Below are positions 8,811 through 18,669 of a stretch of DNA of 64,000 nt, in pieces. Position 1 is the stretch's first letter; every line of letters starts with the position of its first letter. Made by a program: the position numbers and the translations under genes. The notes under the pieces are model-generated. The model worked only from the letters and a program-made list of their open reading frames with translations. It was not told the origin of the DNA and did not search any database. Where the stretch lies: NCBI RefSeq assembly GCF_000496695.1, contig NZ_BAUJ01000005.1, positions 1 to 64,000 of the forward strand, read 5' to 3'. Source of the stretch: Vibrio halioticoli NBRC 102217 (GTDB lineage Bacteria > Pseudomonadota > Gammaproteobacteria > Enterobacterales > Vibrionaceae).

Positions 8811-11483
8811 TTACTTCGCTTTAGCAGGCTTTTGGTCTGCTTTTTTCTTGATTACTGTAGTGCCTTCAAAAGTTTCACCTTCAACGTAAGGCTTACCGTA
8901 GTAAGACGTTGTTAGAACTTCTTTTAGCTCAGAGATTAGAGGGTAACGTGGGTTCGCACCAGTACATTGGTCATCGAACGCTTCCACAGATAGCTCTTCA
9001 AGTTTAGCCGTGAAGTCTGCTTCGTTAACACCCGCTTCTTGAATAGACAGTGGGATATCCAGTTCTTTCTTAAGCTCTTCCAACCAAGTCAGTAGACGCT
9101 CAATTTTCTGTGCAGTGCGGTCACCTGGTTGACTTAGGTCTAGGTGGTCAGCAACTTCAGCGTAACGACGACGTGCTTGCGGACGGTCGTATTGAGAGAA
9201 TGCAGTTTGTTTAGTTGGGTTGTCGTTTGCGTTGTAACGAACAACGTTAGAGATCATCAATGCGTTTGCAAGACCGTGTGGTAAGTGGAACTCAGCACCG
9301 ATTTTGTGAGCGATTGAGTGACACACACCTAGGAAAGACTGTGCAAATGCGATACCCGCAATAGTTGCCGCATTGTGTACTTTCTCACGAGCGATTGGGT
9401 CAGCTGCACCATTTTTGTAGCTTGATGGTAGGTACTCTTTAAGCATCTTAAGTGCTTGTAGAGCTTGACCATCTGAGTACTCGTTCGCTAGAACTGAAAC
9501 GTACGCTTCAAGTGCGTGAGTCACTGCATCGTAGCCACCAAATGCTGTTAGAGACTTAGGCATGTTCATAACTAAGTTAGCATCAACGATTGCCATGTTT
9601 GGCGTTAGTTCGTAATCCGCTAGAGGGTACTTAGCACCAGTTTCATCGTCAGTAACAACCGCAAATGGTGTTACTTCAGAACCTGTACCTGAAGTAGTAG
9701 TGATACATACTAGCTCAGCTTTCGCGCCCATTTTAGGGAACTTGTAAATACGTTTACGGATATCCATAAAGCGCATTGCTAGCTCTTCAAAGTGCGTTTC
9801 TGGGTGCTCGTACATAACCCACATGATCTTAGCCGCATCCATTGGTGAACCACCACCAAGTGCTAGGATTACATCTGGTTGGAAGCTTTGCATTGCTGCA
9901 GCGCCTTTTTCAACAACAGACAATGTTGGATCCGCTTCTACATCAAAGAAAGTTTGCACTTCGATGCCTTGAGCTTTAAGAATGCTTACTACGCTATCTG
10001 CATAACCGTTGTTAAATAGGAAACGGTCAGTTACTAGGAATGCGCGTTTTTTACCTTCTAGATCGCCAAGTGCGATTGGAAGGCTGCCACGACGGAAGTA
10101 AATAGACTTAGGTAGTTTGTGCCACAACATATTTTCAGCTCGCTTCGCTACAGTTTTCTTGTTGATAAGGTGCTTAGGACCCACGTTCTCAGAGATAGAG
10201 TTACCACCCCAAGAACCACAACCTAGAGTTAGAGAAGGTGCAACGTTAAAGTTGTACAAGTCACCAATACCACCGTGAGTCGATGGGATGTTGATTAGAA
10301 TACGAGCTGTTTTTAGTTTGTCACCGAAGTAACGGATACGGTCAGCGTTAGTATCTTGGTCAGTGTATAGACCAGATGTGTGACCGATACCGCCAATCTC
10401 AACCATAGTTTCAGCTTGAGCAACCGCATCTTCAAAGTTATCCGCGCGGAATAGACCTAGAGTTGGAGATAGTTTCTCATGAGCGAACTCATCATCGTAA
10501 GAAACTTTACCCAGACCTTCACCCACTAGAACTTTAGTATCAGCAGGAACTTTAACACCCGCCATTTCAGCGATTGCTGGAGCAGGTTGACCTACGATTT
10601 TAGCGTTTAGGTTACCGTCGATAAGCAGTACTTTACGTACTTTGTTTGCGTCAGCTTTGCTTAGTACGTGCGCTTTGTGAGAAGCGAAACGCTCTTTAAC
10701 TTCGTCATACACTTCGCTTACTACGATAGCCGCTTGCTCAGAAGCACAAACTACGCCGTTATCGAAGGTTTTAGACATAAGGATAGAAGCTACCGCACGT
10801 TTGATGTCTGCTGTTTCATCGATAACTACTGGAACGTTACCCGCGCCAACACCGATTGCTGGTTTACCTGAAGAGTAAGCCGCTTTAACCATGCCTGGAC
10901 CACCAGTTGCAAGGATAAGTGCAATGCCTTCATGCTTCATTAGGCCGTTAGACAGTTCTACTGAAGGTTGGTCAATCCAACCAATGATGTCTTTTGGTGC
11001 GCCTGCTGCTACTGCTGCTTCAAGAACAAGCTTAGCTGCGTCGTTAGTTGAGTTTTTAGCGCGTGGGTGTGGCGAGAAGATGATGCCGTTACGTGTTTTA
11101 AGAGAGATTAAAGATTTGAAGATTGCAGTTGAAGTTGGGTTTGTTGTTGGAACGATACCACAGATGATACCTACAGGTTCTGCGATAGTCATTGTACCCA
11201 AGTTGTCATCTTCTTCTAAGATGCCACAAGTCTTCTCGTCCTTGTATTTGTTGTAGATAAACTCTGATGCAAAGTGGTTTTTGATAACCTTATCTTCCAC
11301 GATGCCCATGCCAGATTCAGCAACAGCTTGCTGTGCTAGAGGAATACGAGCTTGGTTAGCTGCTAAAGAAGCTGCACGGAAGATTGCATCCACTTTCTCT
11401 TGAGAAAAAGTTGAGAACTCTTCTTGAGCTGCTTTAACACGTGCTACCAGAGCGTCTAGCTCAGCCATATTAGTTACAGGCAT
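8811..11483 (-). CDS. adhE: Bifunctional acetaldehyde-CoA/alcohol dehydrogenase
   Basis: 890 residues, typical of AdhE (about 890). The N-terminal half (to about residue 440) is a CoA-acylating aldehyde dehydrogenase with its catalytic Cys in VVCASEQ. The C-terminal half is an iron-dependent alcohol dehydrogenase with GGGSPMDAAK for NAD binding and metal-binding histidines in DAVTHALEAYV and GVCHSIAHKIGAEFHLPHG. It converts acetyl-CoA to ethanol during fermentation, reoxidising two NADH, and usually assembles into spirosomes. ATG at 11483 is preceded by AGGAGAC on the minus strand. A candidate FNR site lies 117 bp upstream, in keeping with anaerobic induction. Codon use suggests strong expression. 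Confidence 0.98.
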   Translation of the reverse strand: MPVTNMAELDALVARVKAAQEEFSTFSQEKVDAIFRAASLAANQARIPLAQQAVAESGMGIVEDKVIKNHFASEFIYNKYKDEKTCGILEEDDNLGTMTIAEPVGIICGIVPTTNPTSTAIFKSLISLKTRNGIIFSPHPRAKNSTNDAAKLVLEAAVAAGAPKDIIGWIDQPSVELSNGLMKHEGIALILATGGPGMVKAAYSSGKPAIGVGAGNVPVVIDETADIKRAVASILMSKTFDNGVVCASEQAAIVVSEVYDEVKERFASHKAHVLSKADANKVRKVLLIDGNLNAKIVGQPAPAIAEMAGVKVPADTKVLVGEGLGKVSYDDEFAHEKLSPTLGLFRADNFEDAVAQAETMVEIGGIGHTSGLYTDQDTNADRIRYFGDKLKTARILINIPSTHGGIGDLYNFNVAPSLTLGCGSWGGNSISENVGPKHLINKKTVAKRAENMLWHKLPKSIYFRRGSLPIALGDLEGKKRAFLVTDRFLFNNGYADSVVSILKAQGIEVQTFFDVEADPTLSVVEKGAAAMQSFQPDVILALGGGSPMDAAKIMWVMYEHPETHFEELAMRFMDIRKRIYKFPKMGAKAELVCITTTSGTGSEVTPFAVVTDDETGAKYPLADYELTPNMAIVDANLVMNMPKSLTAFGGYDAVTHALEAYVSVLANEYSDGQALQALKMLKEYLPSSYKNGAADPIAREKVHNAATIAGIAFAQSFLGVCHSIAHKIGAEFHLPHGLANALMISNVVRYNANDNPTKQTAFSQYDRPQARRRYAEVADHLDLSQPGDRTAQKIERLLTWLEELKKELDIPLSIQEAGVNEADFTAKLEELSVEAFDDQCTGANPRYPLISELKEVLTTSYYGKPYVEGETFEGTTVIKKKADQKPAKAK

Positions 11484-12073
11484 AATTGTCTCCTAGATAT
11501 TTAAAATTAAAAACTTTTTAGTAAGGTTTGTTAACCAAACAACACAACTTAGTAAATAGCTTTCACAGACGAGTATATTATTTCACTCTCCGAATAAAAT
11601 TGATTCAGATCACTTAGTTTGAAAGAACTATACGCAAAATAGTTATTAGCTAAGTTAGGCCTAAATGCCATATTGTATGACAAATAAGGCTTTCTACGAC
11701 ACTGATATCATCCATGAAAGTACCGCTTTACTACGAAAACACCGTTATCTTAAGTAGTAATTTATTTTTTCTGTAGGCCGTAATAAACGTGCCAGACCCT
11801 AGTATAACCATTGTTTCGCATACGACAATTATTAATTTGCTCCAAAAAGTAAGTTCAAAGCCATGGTTTCCGCCCTCCCCTTGACAATCAAAAATGAGTT
11901 GTTCAACTACCATTAATGGAACAAGCCAATTCATTAGTTTTTCTAATGCAAAATCAATGTTGATTTAATTTAATTCAGGTATGAAATTGCAAGTTTTACT
12001 AGCGTAAAACAGCATCCTTTATTAAAGTAGCGACACTTTTTTCTCCCCCTCTCTTTTTGTTAAAGGTTTAGTG
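11484..12073. other. adhE-ychE divergent intergenic region
   Basis: 590 bp. It holds the adhE leader, the candidate FNR box and the ychE promoter. A 67-codon open frame on the minus strand (11731-11934) has no ribosome-binding site or recognisable protein character and is taken as chance. Nothing else is recognised. Confidence 0.5.
11600..11613. promoter_or_regulatory. Candidate FNR box upstream of adhE
   Basis: TTGATTCAGATCAC fits the FNR consensus TTGAT-N4-ATCAA at all positions but the last. It lies 117 bp upstream of the adhE start in the leader region. FNR activation under oxygen limitation is the expected control for this enzyme; CRP-like binding is an alternative reading of the right half. 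Confidence 0.5.
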
Positions 12074-12715
12074 ATGCAAGGTATCGATATCGCTGTTTAT
12101 TTACAGTTTTTTGTTGGCTTATTTGCCATTGTAAATCCGGTTGGAATCATGCCGATATTTGTGACGTTAACGAATCATTTATCGCCTGAAGAACGCATAA
12201 AAACCGCTTCGACAGCTAACATTGCCGTTGCAGTTATTTTGATTGTTTCTTTGTTTGCAGGTCAGTTCCTGCTTGACGTGTTCAGTATCTCTTTAGATTC
12301 GTTTCGTATCGCGGGTGGTCTTCTTTTGGTGAGTATTGCTTTTTCGATGATGAACGGGCAACTTGGTGAACAGAAACAGAATAAACAAGAAAAAGCGGAA
12401 AGTATCAGCAAAGAACAAGTAGGTGTGGTACCGCTTGCAATGCCACTAATGGCCGGACCTGGTGCAATCAGCTCAACAATTGTATTTGGCTCTAACCATT
12501 CCGGACCTGTCGACTATATTGCAGTCACACTGACGGTTTTAGTTTTTGCATTTTGTTGTTGGATACTGTTTCGCTCTGCACCCTTCATCGTACGTTTTCT
12601 AGGGCAAACAGGTATCAACGTAATCACTCGTATTATGGGTTTGATACTTGGCGCACTCGGAATTGAGTTTATTGCCGGTGGAATTGGCGCATTATTCCCA
12701 GGTTTAATGCTATAG
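12074..12715 (+). CDS. ychE: MarC/UPF0056-family membrane protein YchE
   Basis: 213 residues with six hydrophobic segments. It matches E. coli YchE throughout, with shared blocks NPVGIMPIFV, SIDSFRIAGG-like SLDSFRIAGG, EKAESISKEQVGVVPLA, PLMAGPGAISSTIV and TGINVITRIMGL. The function of the MarC family is not established. ATG at 12074 is preferred, with AAAGG upstream; a GTG one codon earlier is possible. Its position beside adhE is conserved in enterics and, here, in this Vibrio. Confidence 0.92.
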   Translation: MQGIDIAVYLQFFVGLFAIVNPVGIMPIFVTLTNHLSPEERIKTASTANIAVAVILIVSLFAGQFLLDVFSISLDSFRIAGGLLLVSIAFSMMNGQLGEQKQNKQEKAESISKEQVGVVPLAMPLMAGPGAISSTIVFGSNHSGPVDYIAVTLTVLVFAFCCWILFRSAPFIVRFLGQTGINVITRIMGLILGALGIEFIAGGIGALFPGLML

Positions 12716-12745
12716 CAGTTACATTTGCATACATAATGAACACAT

Positions 12746-12770
12746 AAAAAGCACCCTAGTGGTGCTTTTT
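12746..12770 (+). terminator. Terminator after ychE
   Basis: AAAAAGCACC pairs with GGTGCTTTTT around a five-base loop. Confidence 0.88.
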
Positions 12771-12866
12771 TCGTCTATGGCAAGCGATGATCGACCTTTG
12801 CTTTATTCAAATCAATCTAAATCTACATGCTATCCTATTGTTATTACTGATTTAAGTTGAAATGAT

Positions 12867-13754
12867 ATGCCTCAAAATGAATACAGTCTCAAACATAAAC
12901 TTTATGTGATCATTTTTCGCACAGACACACCATCTGGGCGTTGGTTTGATATCACTTTAATTCTGTCAATTTTAGGTTCTTTGCTCGTTTTGATTATGGG
13001 CTCAGTTGAATCAATAAACCAAAAACACGCCAATGTTTTACAGGTTCTGGAAATTTTGTTTACCGTTTTATTTACTATCGAGTATCTATTGCGTTTATAT
13101 TGTTCACCCAAACCTTGGGCGTACGCCAAAAGCTTCTATGGTTTTGTTGATTTAATCGCCATCTTACCTTTCTACTTGGCGTTACTCATTCCAAATGCTC
13201 ACTTCCTTGGGGTGGTACGCCTCCTTAGAATTATGCGCATCTTTAGAATTTTGAAACTTGTACAGTACATTCAAGACTCAAACATCATCATGCGTTCACT
13301 ATTGAACTCAAGGCGTAAGATATTTGTCTTCTTTAGTATGGTCGCCATTCTGGTGACGATATTTGGCTCACTTTTGTATGTAATTGAAGGGCCAGACAAT
13401 GGCTTTACTAGCATCCCCACCAGCATTTATTGGGCCATTGTAACCATCACCACTGTCGGCTATGGCGATATATCCCCAGTCACGACACTAGGAAGAGCCG
13501 TGGCATCTCTAACCATGTTACTGGGTTACTCAATCTTAGCCGTGCCTACTGGCATTATTACGGCGGAAATGAGCCAAGAAGTAAAACAGCAAAAGAAAAC
13601 CTATCAAAACCACCGGCTATTAGTGATGTGCCCGAACTGCATGAAAAACGATCATGAACCGGATGCCTTTCATTGCAAACATTGTGGCAGTGAGCTGCCC
13701 TCGCATGAAGAGAGAGTGGTCAAGGTAAATGACACGCCTAGCGATTATGACTAA
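12867..13754 (+). CDS. Voltage-gated-type potassium channel with C-terminal zinc ribbon
   Basis: 295 residues of the ion-transport (six-TM, Kv-like) family. A voltage-sensor-like S4 segment with spaced arginines (VVRLLRIMRIFRILKLVQ) lies near residues 117-134. The pore loop carries the K+ selectivity filter TVGYGD at residues 196-201. After the last membrane segment comes a cytoplasmic tail with two CxxC pairs (CPNC and CKHC), the pattern of a zinc ribbon. It should be a homotetrameric inner-membrane K+ channel; the ribbon might serve assembly or gating. It is a single gene with its own terminator downstream. Confidence 0.9.
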   Translation: MPQNEYSLKHKLYVIIFRTDTPSGRWFDITLILSILGSLLVLIMGSVESINQKHANVLQVLEILFTVLFTIEYLLRLYCSPKPWAYAKSFYGFVDLIAILPFYLALLIPNAHFLGVVRLLRIMRIFRILKLVQYIQDSNIIMRSLLNSRRKIFVFFSMVAILVTIFGSLLYVIEGPDNGFTSIPTSIYWAIVTITTVGYGDISPVTTLGRAVASLTMLLGYSILAVPTGIITAEMSQEVKQQKKTYQNHRLLVMCPNCMKNDHEPDAFHCKHCGSELPSHEERVVKVNDTPSDYD

Positions 13755-13826
13755 TGCCTGTCACCTTGGTAGTAATCACTGTACTGCTAATCTCAGTAAA
13801 TAAGCGCTCACAAATAACAGCCACAA

Positions 13827-13850
13827 AAAAAGCGCCAAACGGCGCTTTTT
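13827..13850. terminator. Terminator between the K+ channel gene and asd
   Basis: AAAAAGCGCC pairs with GGCGCTTTTT across an AAAC loop and is flanked by A and T runs usable from both sides. Confidence 0.87.
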
Positions 13851-13891
13851 AAACATTTACTTTTTAAACACGTAAAAACTGGAGTTCTAAA

Positions 13892-15010
13892 TTACGACTT
13901 CGCTTCTAAGATGATGCGTAGAGTACGGCGTAGTGGTTCTGCTGCGCCCCATAAAAGCTGATCACCTACAGTGAAAGCATTTAGGAAGTCATCGCCCATC
14001 GCCATTTTACGCAAGCGACCGACAGGCACAGACATAGTACCAGTCACTTTAGCTGGCGTTAGCTCTTGAGCGGTAATATCGCGCTCGTTTGGCACCACTT
14101 TAACCCAGTCATTATGCGTACCGATGATCTCTTCGATTTCATCCATAGGCACATTTTGTTTTAGCTTGATGGTCAGCGCTTGTGCGTGACAGCGCATTGC
14201 GCCGATACGTACACAAGTACCATCGATCGCAATTGGGTTGCCGTCTAAGCCAAGAATCTTGTTCGCTTCAACGCCCGCTTTCCACTCTTCTTTGCTTTGG
14301 CCGTTTTCGCGTTTCACATCAATCCAAGGGATCAAAGAACCCGCCAGAGGCGCGCCAAACTGATCAGTTGGGAATGCGTCTGAACGAATCGTCTCCGCCA
14401 CTTTACGGTCAATATCTAAGATAGAAGAAGCAGGATCGGCAAGCTCAGCCGCCACTGACTGCTGCACTGTGCCCATTTGCGCGATAAGCTCACGCATATT
14501 CTTGGCACCTGCGCCAGAAGCGGCTTGATACGTCATGGCGCTCATCCACTCAACCATGCCTTTCTCGTACAGGCCACCAAGTGCCATCAGCATTAAGCTT
14601 ACAGTACAGTTACCACCAACAAAGGTAGAAGTGCCAGAATGAATGCCTTGTTGGATTTGAGCTAAGTTAACAGGGTCTAAAGTAATAATGGAGTCGTTAG
14701 CCATACGCAGCGTAGAAGCTGCATCAATCCAGTAGCCTTTCCAGCCAGCTTGTTTTAGTGCAGGGTACACTTTCTCGGTGTAGCTACCACCTTGACAGGT
14801 GACGATAGCATCAAGTTGCTTGAGACTTTCAATATCAAAAGCGTCTTGTAACATGCCTGCATCTTTACCCATGTAGACAGGAGCCGGAATACCAACCTGA
14901 GAGGTGCTGTAAAAGACAGGCTCTATCAGATCAAAATCACGCTCTTCTACCATTCGCTGCATTAAAACCGAACCAACCATACCGCGCCAGCCGACTAAAC
15001 CTACTCGCAT
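13892..15010 (-). CDS. asd: Aspartate-semialdehyde dehydrogenase
   Basis: 372 residues (usual about 370). It reduces aspartyl phosphate to aspartate semialdehyde with NADPH, the branch to lysine/diaminopimelate, methionine and threonine. The N-terminal Rossmann motif [14 protein letters not shown] and the catalytic Cys in GGNCTVSLM are present, with the substrate-binding His region [11 protein letters not shown]. Two adjacent ATGs exist (15013 and 15010); MRVGLVGW is the commoner Vibrio start. I saw no lysine riboswitch in the 174-bp gap upstream, which is AT-rich. Confidence 0.97.
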   Translation of the reverse strand: MRVGLVGWRGMVGSVLMQRMVEERDFDLIEPVFYSTSQVGIPAPVYMGKDAGMLQDAFDIESLKQLDAIVTCQGGSYTEKVYPALKQAGWKGYWIDAASTLRMANDSIITLDPVNLAQIQQGIHSGTSTFVGGNCTVSLMLMALGGLYEKGMVEWMSAMTYQAASGAGAKNMRELIAQMGTVQQSVAAELADPASSILDIDRKVAETIRSDAFPTDQFGAPLAGSLIPWIDVKRENGQSKEEWKAGVEANKILGLDGNPIAIDGTCVRIGAMRCHAQALTIKLKQNVPMDEIEEIIGTHNDWVKVVPNERDITAQELTPAKVTGTMSVPVGRLRKMAMGDDFLNAFTVGDQLLWGAAEPLRRTLRIILEAKS

Positions 15011-15187
15011 CATCTATTACTCCATGTAATTAAGTAGATTGAGCGACAAATACAATTATTCGCGCTCAATCAAAATTTATTGTTCCTGACATATTTAAAA
15101 AAGTTGAAGCGAATGACAAGAGATTTATCAACAAAGATCAAAAAACCTCACCATTTCGTTACGCTTCTCTATTTTTACTTTGCACAA

Positions 15188-16189
15188 CTAGCCTTTTCGC
15201 ACCAATTGATCGCGTAAATTGGGTGGTGTGCCCTTAATAGTCAGCGTATCGGTCTCTGCATCATAAAATACGCGCTCTTCAAGCAACATGGCATCAAAGC
15301 TAATATTCAAGCCGCCACCGGCGCCAACAAATTTAGTCAATTTGCGCACGGCGGTTCTGTCACCAGGGAAGCTCTCTTCAAGCTGATAGCCTTGCTCTTG
15401 AGTAAACTCCACAAAGCTGGTGCCATCGTCACTTTTTGGCAGCTCTTGAGAGAGTTCTTTTACTTCAACGTCATCACCACTTTTGATTTGGTCGTTGCAG
15501 TAATCGGCTACTTGCTTGCGATAAGAATTGGCTTCTTCTTTTTCCAGCTTGGCATCGGCAACAAAATCGTCCACCGCCTGCATCAGCACAAGGTTTTGCT
15601 GCTTGGTATCTAAGCCTGTTTCAGCTTGCAAGAAATCAAGGAAGAAATCCGCCACTTTGCGCCCTACTCGCCCTTTGATAAAGGTTAAGTAACGATTTGA
15701 GTCGCTGTCCGTTTGATAGGTCGATAAATCGATGCGTGCCGCAATATCCATTTTCGAGATATCTAGGTAATCCGTGGCACTGATCTCTAGCCCTTCGGTT
15801 ACTTTAAGGCTTTCATTTGATGGCACTAAGGCAATGAACAAATAATCGGTCGCTAACGACTGATAACGTGCCAACACTAAAAAGCCTTCTTCAGCAAATG
15901 AGTATTTACTGATTTCAGAGATTAAACGCTTGGCGCTATTTTGTGAGAAAGTGTAAAAGTCTTGCTGCTCAGCAAGTGACTCATCCAACCAGACTTTAAA
16001 TTCGCTCTCTTCAGCAAAGGTGCCGAAGCCCTTTCCCGCCTTGGCATTGAACACTCGGTGCAGTTCTGCGACTAAACTTTCAGTAGAAGCATCGTTCGAT
16101 AAAGCCGATTCTCGGTAGTTAACCGCAAGCTGTTGCTCAGAATCTTTAACTAATTGATGCAAAATGACATTGGATAATTGTAAACTCAT
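15188..16189 (-). CDS. yejK: Nucleoid-associated protein YejK/NdpA
   Basis: 333 residues matching the NdpA/YejK family throughout (about 335 in E. coli). Recognisable blocks are KRLISEISKYSFAEEGFLV, YLTFIKGRVGRKVADFFLDF and the C-terminal DTLTIKGTPPNLRDQL. It is a nucleoid-associated cytoplasmic protein of unclear role that has been linked to topoisomerase interaction in enterics. It is divergent from yejL, the standard arrangement. Confidence 0.95.
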   Translation of the reverse strand: MSLQLSNVILHQLVKDSEQQLAVNYRESALSNDASTESLVAELHRVFNAKAGKGFGTFAEESEFKVWLDESLAEQQDFYTFSQNSAKRLISEISKYSFAEEGFLVLARYQSLATDYLFIALVPSNESLKVTEGLEISATDYLDISKMDIAARIDLSTYQTDSDSNRYLTFIKGRVGRKVADFFLDFLQAETGLDTKQQNLVLMQAVDDFVADAKLEKEEANSYRKQVADYCNDQIKSGDDVEVKELSQELPKSDDGTSFVEFTQEQGYQLEESFPGDRTAVRKLTKFVGAGGGLNISFDAMLLEERVFYDAETDTLTIKGTPPNLRDQLVRKG

Positions 16190-16273
16190 AGGATATTTCT
16201 ATCTCTTGTGCTTTCAGTTGTTATTGAGAGTAGGTTATCATAAGCCGTTTACACTATCATTAGCAGAGTAACT

Positions 16274-16489
16274 ATGCCTATTACATCAAAATACAGTGAC
16301 GAGAAAGTTGAAACCATGTTAGCTGAGATTGCTACCGTTTTAGAGAGACACGAGTCTACTCCAGAACTCAGCTTGATGTTGGTTGGTAATATCGCCACAA
16401 ACGTTCTAAATCAGAACGTGGCGAAGGGACAACGTAAAGTCATTGCTAAAACTTTTGCAGATGCACTGATTGCATCAGTTGATGACTAA
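16274..16489 (+). CDS. yejL: UPF0352 family protein YejL
   Basis: 71 residues, a small helical cytoplasmic protein of unknown function. Family features include the N-terminal [12 protein letters not shown] and a central [13 protein letters not shown]. It lies between yejK and yejM as in E. coli and is 25 bp from yejM. Confidence 0.93.
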   Translation: MPITSKYSDEKVETMLAEIATVLERHESTPELSLMLVGNIATNVLNQNVAKGQRKVIAKTFADALIASVDD

Positions 16490-16514
16490 TAATTAATTAC
16501 AAGAACGATTATTC

Positions 16515-18314
16515 ATGGTAAATAGCGGTAATTCCTACGCGGAACGGGTATCAAGGCTTGTCAGTTGGGGACATTGGTTCAGTTTTTTCAATGTCATCAT
16601 CGCAATGCTTATCGGGACGCGTTACATAGCCGAATCTCCTTGGCCAGAGACTTTTCTTGGTCAGCTTTACCTCGCCTCTTCATGGGTGGGGCATTTCGGC
16701 TTTTTAGTATTTGGCTTGTATATCCTATGCCTTTTCCCTCTCACCTTTGTTGTCCCTAACTTTAAACTGTTTAGGGTCTTAGGTGTACTGGCAAGTACCA
16801 TAGGTCTCACCGTATTACTATTAGATACCCAAGCGTATCAAGAGCTCAACTTACACCTTAACCCTATTGTTTGGGAGTTACTGTTAAGCGACGACAAAAA
16901 CGCCATAAATGCCAAGTGGCAGACGTTATTCGTTCTTGTTCCTATTATTTTCTTCGTCCAACTCGCTCTTGCCGAGTGGGTTTGGCGCAAGCAAAGAAAA
17001 CTGTCGCACAAGCGTATCGGTCGCCCGATTGCCGCTGTTTTCTTTATTGGATTTATTTTTAGCCATCTGATCTATATCTGGGCAGATGCCACTTTCTATA
17101 ATCCAATCACCAATCAAAGAGCTAACTTCCCTCTCTCTTATCCTATGACGGCGAAAACCTTCTTGGAGCGTCAAGGGTGGTTTGATAGAGCTGAATACCA
17201 GCAACGTATTGAGCGTGGTGATGCCAACAGTGAAGTGCTGGCCTATCCACTAGAAGTATTGCAAATCAACAAAAACAAAAGTAAAAACTATAACTTACTG
17301 GTGGTTATGGTTGAAAACTTGCGTGCTGATAGCATGACTCCTGATGCCATGCCAACCTTGCATGAATTTGCTGAGCAAAACCAAAACTTTAGCCAACACC
17401 TAAGTTCTGGTAACGATAACAGCGCAGCATTTGGCTTGTTTTATGGCATCCCTGCCACCTACTCTGCAAGCGTTCGTCATTTTGAAACTGAGCCTCTGTT
17501 TATACAACAGTTAATGTACCGTAATTACGATCTAGGCTTATTTAGTGGCAATGACTTCTCTGCCAGCATCTACAATGACACTATTTTTCATAATAGAGAT
17601 GAAGGCCAAACCGATGTAGAAAGCAAATCGGACCGTGGAGCCGTTAAAAGTTGGCAGCAGTGGCTCACAAACGAAACCAATAAAAGTTGGTTTAGCGTGG
17701 TTCACCTAATGCAGATGCAGCAATTTGAAGACCATGTGGACAACATCTCTAATAAAGATGCCAAATCGGTTCTGCAAAAAGCCTACGTCACATCGACCAG
17801 TAAAATAGACCAGTCTATTTCACAAATTCTCGATACCTTAAAAGAACAGCAATTGTTGGATAACACAGTCGTTGTCATCACCTCAGATCACGGTTGGGAG
17901 TTCAACGAAACCAAGACCAACAGCTGGGGCGCGAACAGCAACTACAGTAAATACCAGTTGCAAGTCCCTATGGTAATCCATTGGCCGAATAAACCCGCAC
18001 ATGAGTACACGCACGTAACCAGTCACTTCGATTTATCAGTGACCTTAATGCAAGACTTACTCGGCGTTACCTCGAACCCTGTCGACTTTAGCAGCGGTAA
18101 GAACTTATTTGACCCAAGCAAACGCCGCTGGACAATGGCAGGTGACGCCCGCGAGTTCGCTTTGATTTCCAGCAACGAAATCACAGTGCTAGACCGCTAC
18201 GGAAACTACAAAGTGTACAACCACGACTATCGCCGTGAACGTGACGCCAAACCAAAACTTTCTGTGATTATGCAAGGCTTATCAGAAACCAAACGTTTCT
18301 ATGCTCAAGATTAA
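16515..18314 (+). CDS. yejM: Inner-membrane sulfatase-fold protein YejM/PbgA/LapC
   Basis: 599 residues (586 in E. coli). Five N-terminal transmembrane segments (to about residue 190) are followed by a periplasmic domain of the alkaline phosphatase/sulfatase fold, with MVENLRADSMTPDAMP and TSDHGWEFNE. In E. coli the protein senses lipopolysaccharide in the periplasmic leaflet and restrains FtsH/LapB-mediated degradation of LpxC, so LPS synthesis matches demand. The ATG at 16515 follows yejL by 25 bp and the two are probably co-transcribed. A UUCG-loop terminator ends the unit. Confidence 0.94.
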   Translation: MVNSGNSYAERVSRLVSWGHWFSFFNVIIAMLIGTRYIAESPWPETFLGQLYLASSWVGHFGFLVFGLYILCLFPLTFVVPNFKLFRVLGVLASTIGLTVLLLDTQAYQELNLHLNPIVWELLLSDDKNAINAKWQTLFVLVPIIFFVQLALAEWVWRKQRKLSHKRIGRPIAAVFFIGFIFSHLIYIWADATFYNPITNQRANFPLSYPMTAKTFLERQGWFDRAEYQQRIERGDANSEVLAYPLEVLQINKNKSKNYNLLVVMVENLRADSMTPDAMPTLHEFAEQNQNFSQHLSSGNDNSAAFGLFYGIPATYSASVRHFETEPLFIQQLMYRNYDLGLFSGNDFSASIYNDTIFHNRDEGQTDVESKSDRGAVKSWQQWLTNETNKSWFSVVHLMQMQQFEDHVDNISNKDAKSVLQKAYVTSTSKIDQSISQILDTLKEQQLLDNTVVVITSDHGWEFNETKTNSWGANSNYSKYQLQVPMVIHWPNKPAHEYTHVTSHFDLSVTLMQDLLGVTSNPVDFSSGKNLFDPSKRRWTMAGDAREFALISSNEITVLDRYGNYKVYNHDYRRERDAKPKLSVIMQGLSETKRFYAQD

Positions 18315-18375
18315 TCCTGTAAAGGTGTAAGCAGGTTGCAAACCTAACAACGCTACTATTTAAAAGAGAGTATTT

Positions 18376-18400
18376 AAAAGAGAGCTTCGGCTCTCTTTTT
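18376..18400 (+). terminator. Terminator after yejM with UUCG tetraloop
   Basis: AAAAGAGAGC pairs with GCTCTCTTTT around a TTCG loop, followed by more T. Confidence 0.9.
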
Positions 18401-18578
18401 TGTTGTCGTTACATAAGTTTAAGCCTACAAAGAACAGCGAAATATCCCCAGAAATGCCCCAGATCACATCAAATACGACCCACCCCAAATTAAATAACTA
18501 AATATGCTTAAAAACCAAGCAAACGAACAACTTAGTACTTTACAACCTTTCTCAAGCTTTATAATATTAGCGCCACAC
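18401..18578 (+). promoter_or_regulatory. tRNA-Ser promoter region
   Basis: AT-rich leader of the tRNA. TATAAT lies about 14 bases before the mature 5' end, with a weak -35 (ACTTTA/TTTACA) about 15-17 bases further upstream. Confidence 0.45.
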
Positions 18579-18669
18579 GGAGAGATGGCTGAGTGGTCGA
18601 AAGCACCGGTCTTGAAAACCGGCAACCGTTAATAGCGGTTCTAGGGTTCAAATCCCTATCTCTCCGCCA
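18579..18669 (+). tRNA. serT: tRNA-Ser(UGA), with encoded CCA
   Basis: The acceptor stem GGAGAGA pairs with TCTCTCC, then G discriminator and encoded CCA (18667-18669). The anticodon loop CTTGAAA (18611-18617) gives anticodon TGA, reading UCA. A long variable arm (ACCGTTAATAGCGGT) typical of serine tRNAs and a GGTTCAAAT T-loop are present. The 3' part serves as the integration site of the island that follows: a degenerate copy of its last about 28 bases recurs at 23850. Confidence 0.97.

Noticed and set aside
11731-11934. 67-codon open frame on the minus strand in the adhE-ychE gap
   Set aside because: No ribosome-binding site, no recognisable protein character and AT-rich non-coding context.
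15014-15187. Lysine riboswitch ahead of asd
   Set aside because: The gap is short and AT-rich and shows none of the conserved paired elements.
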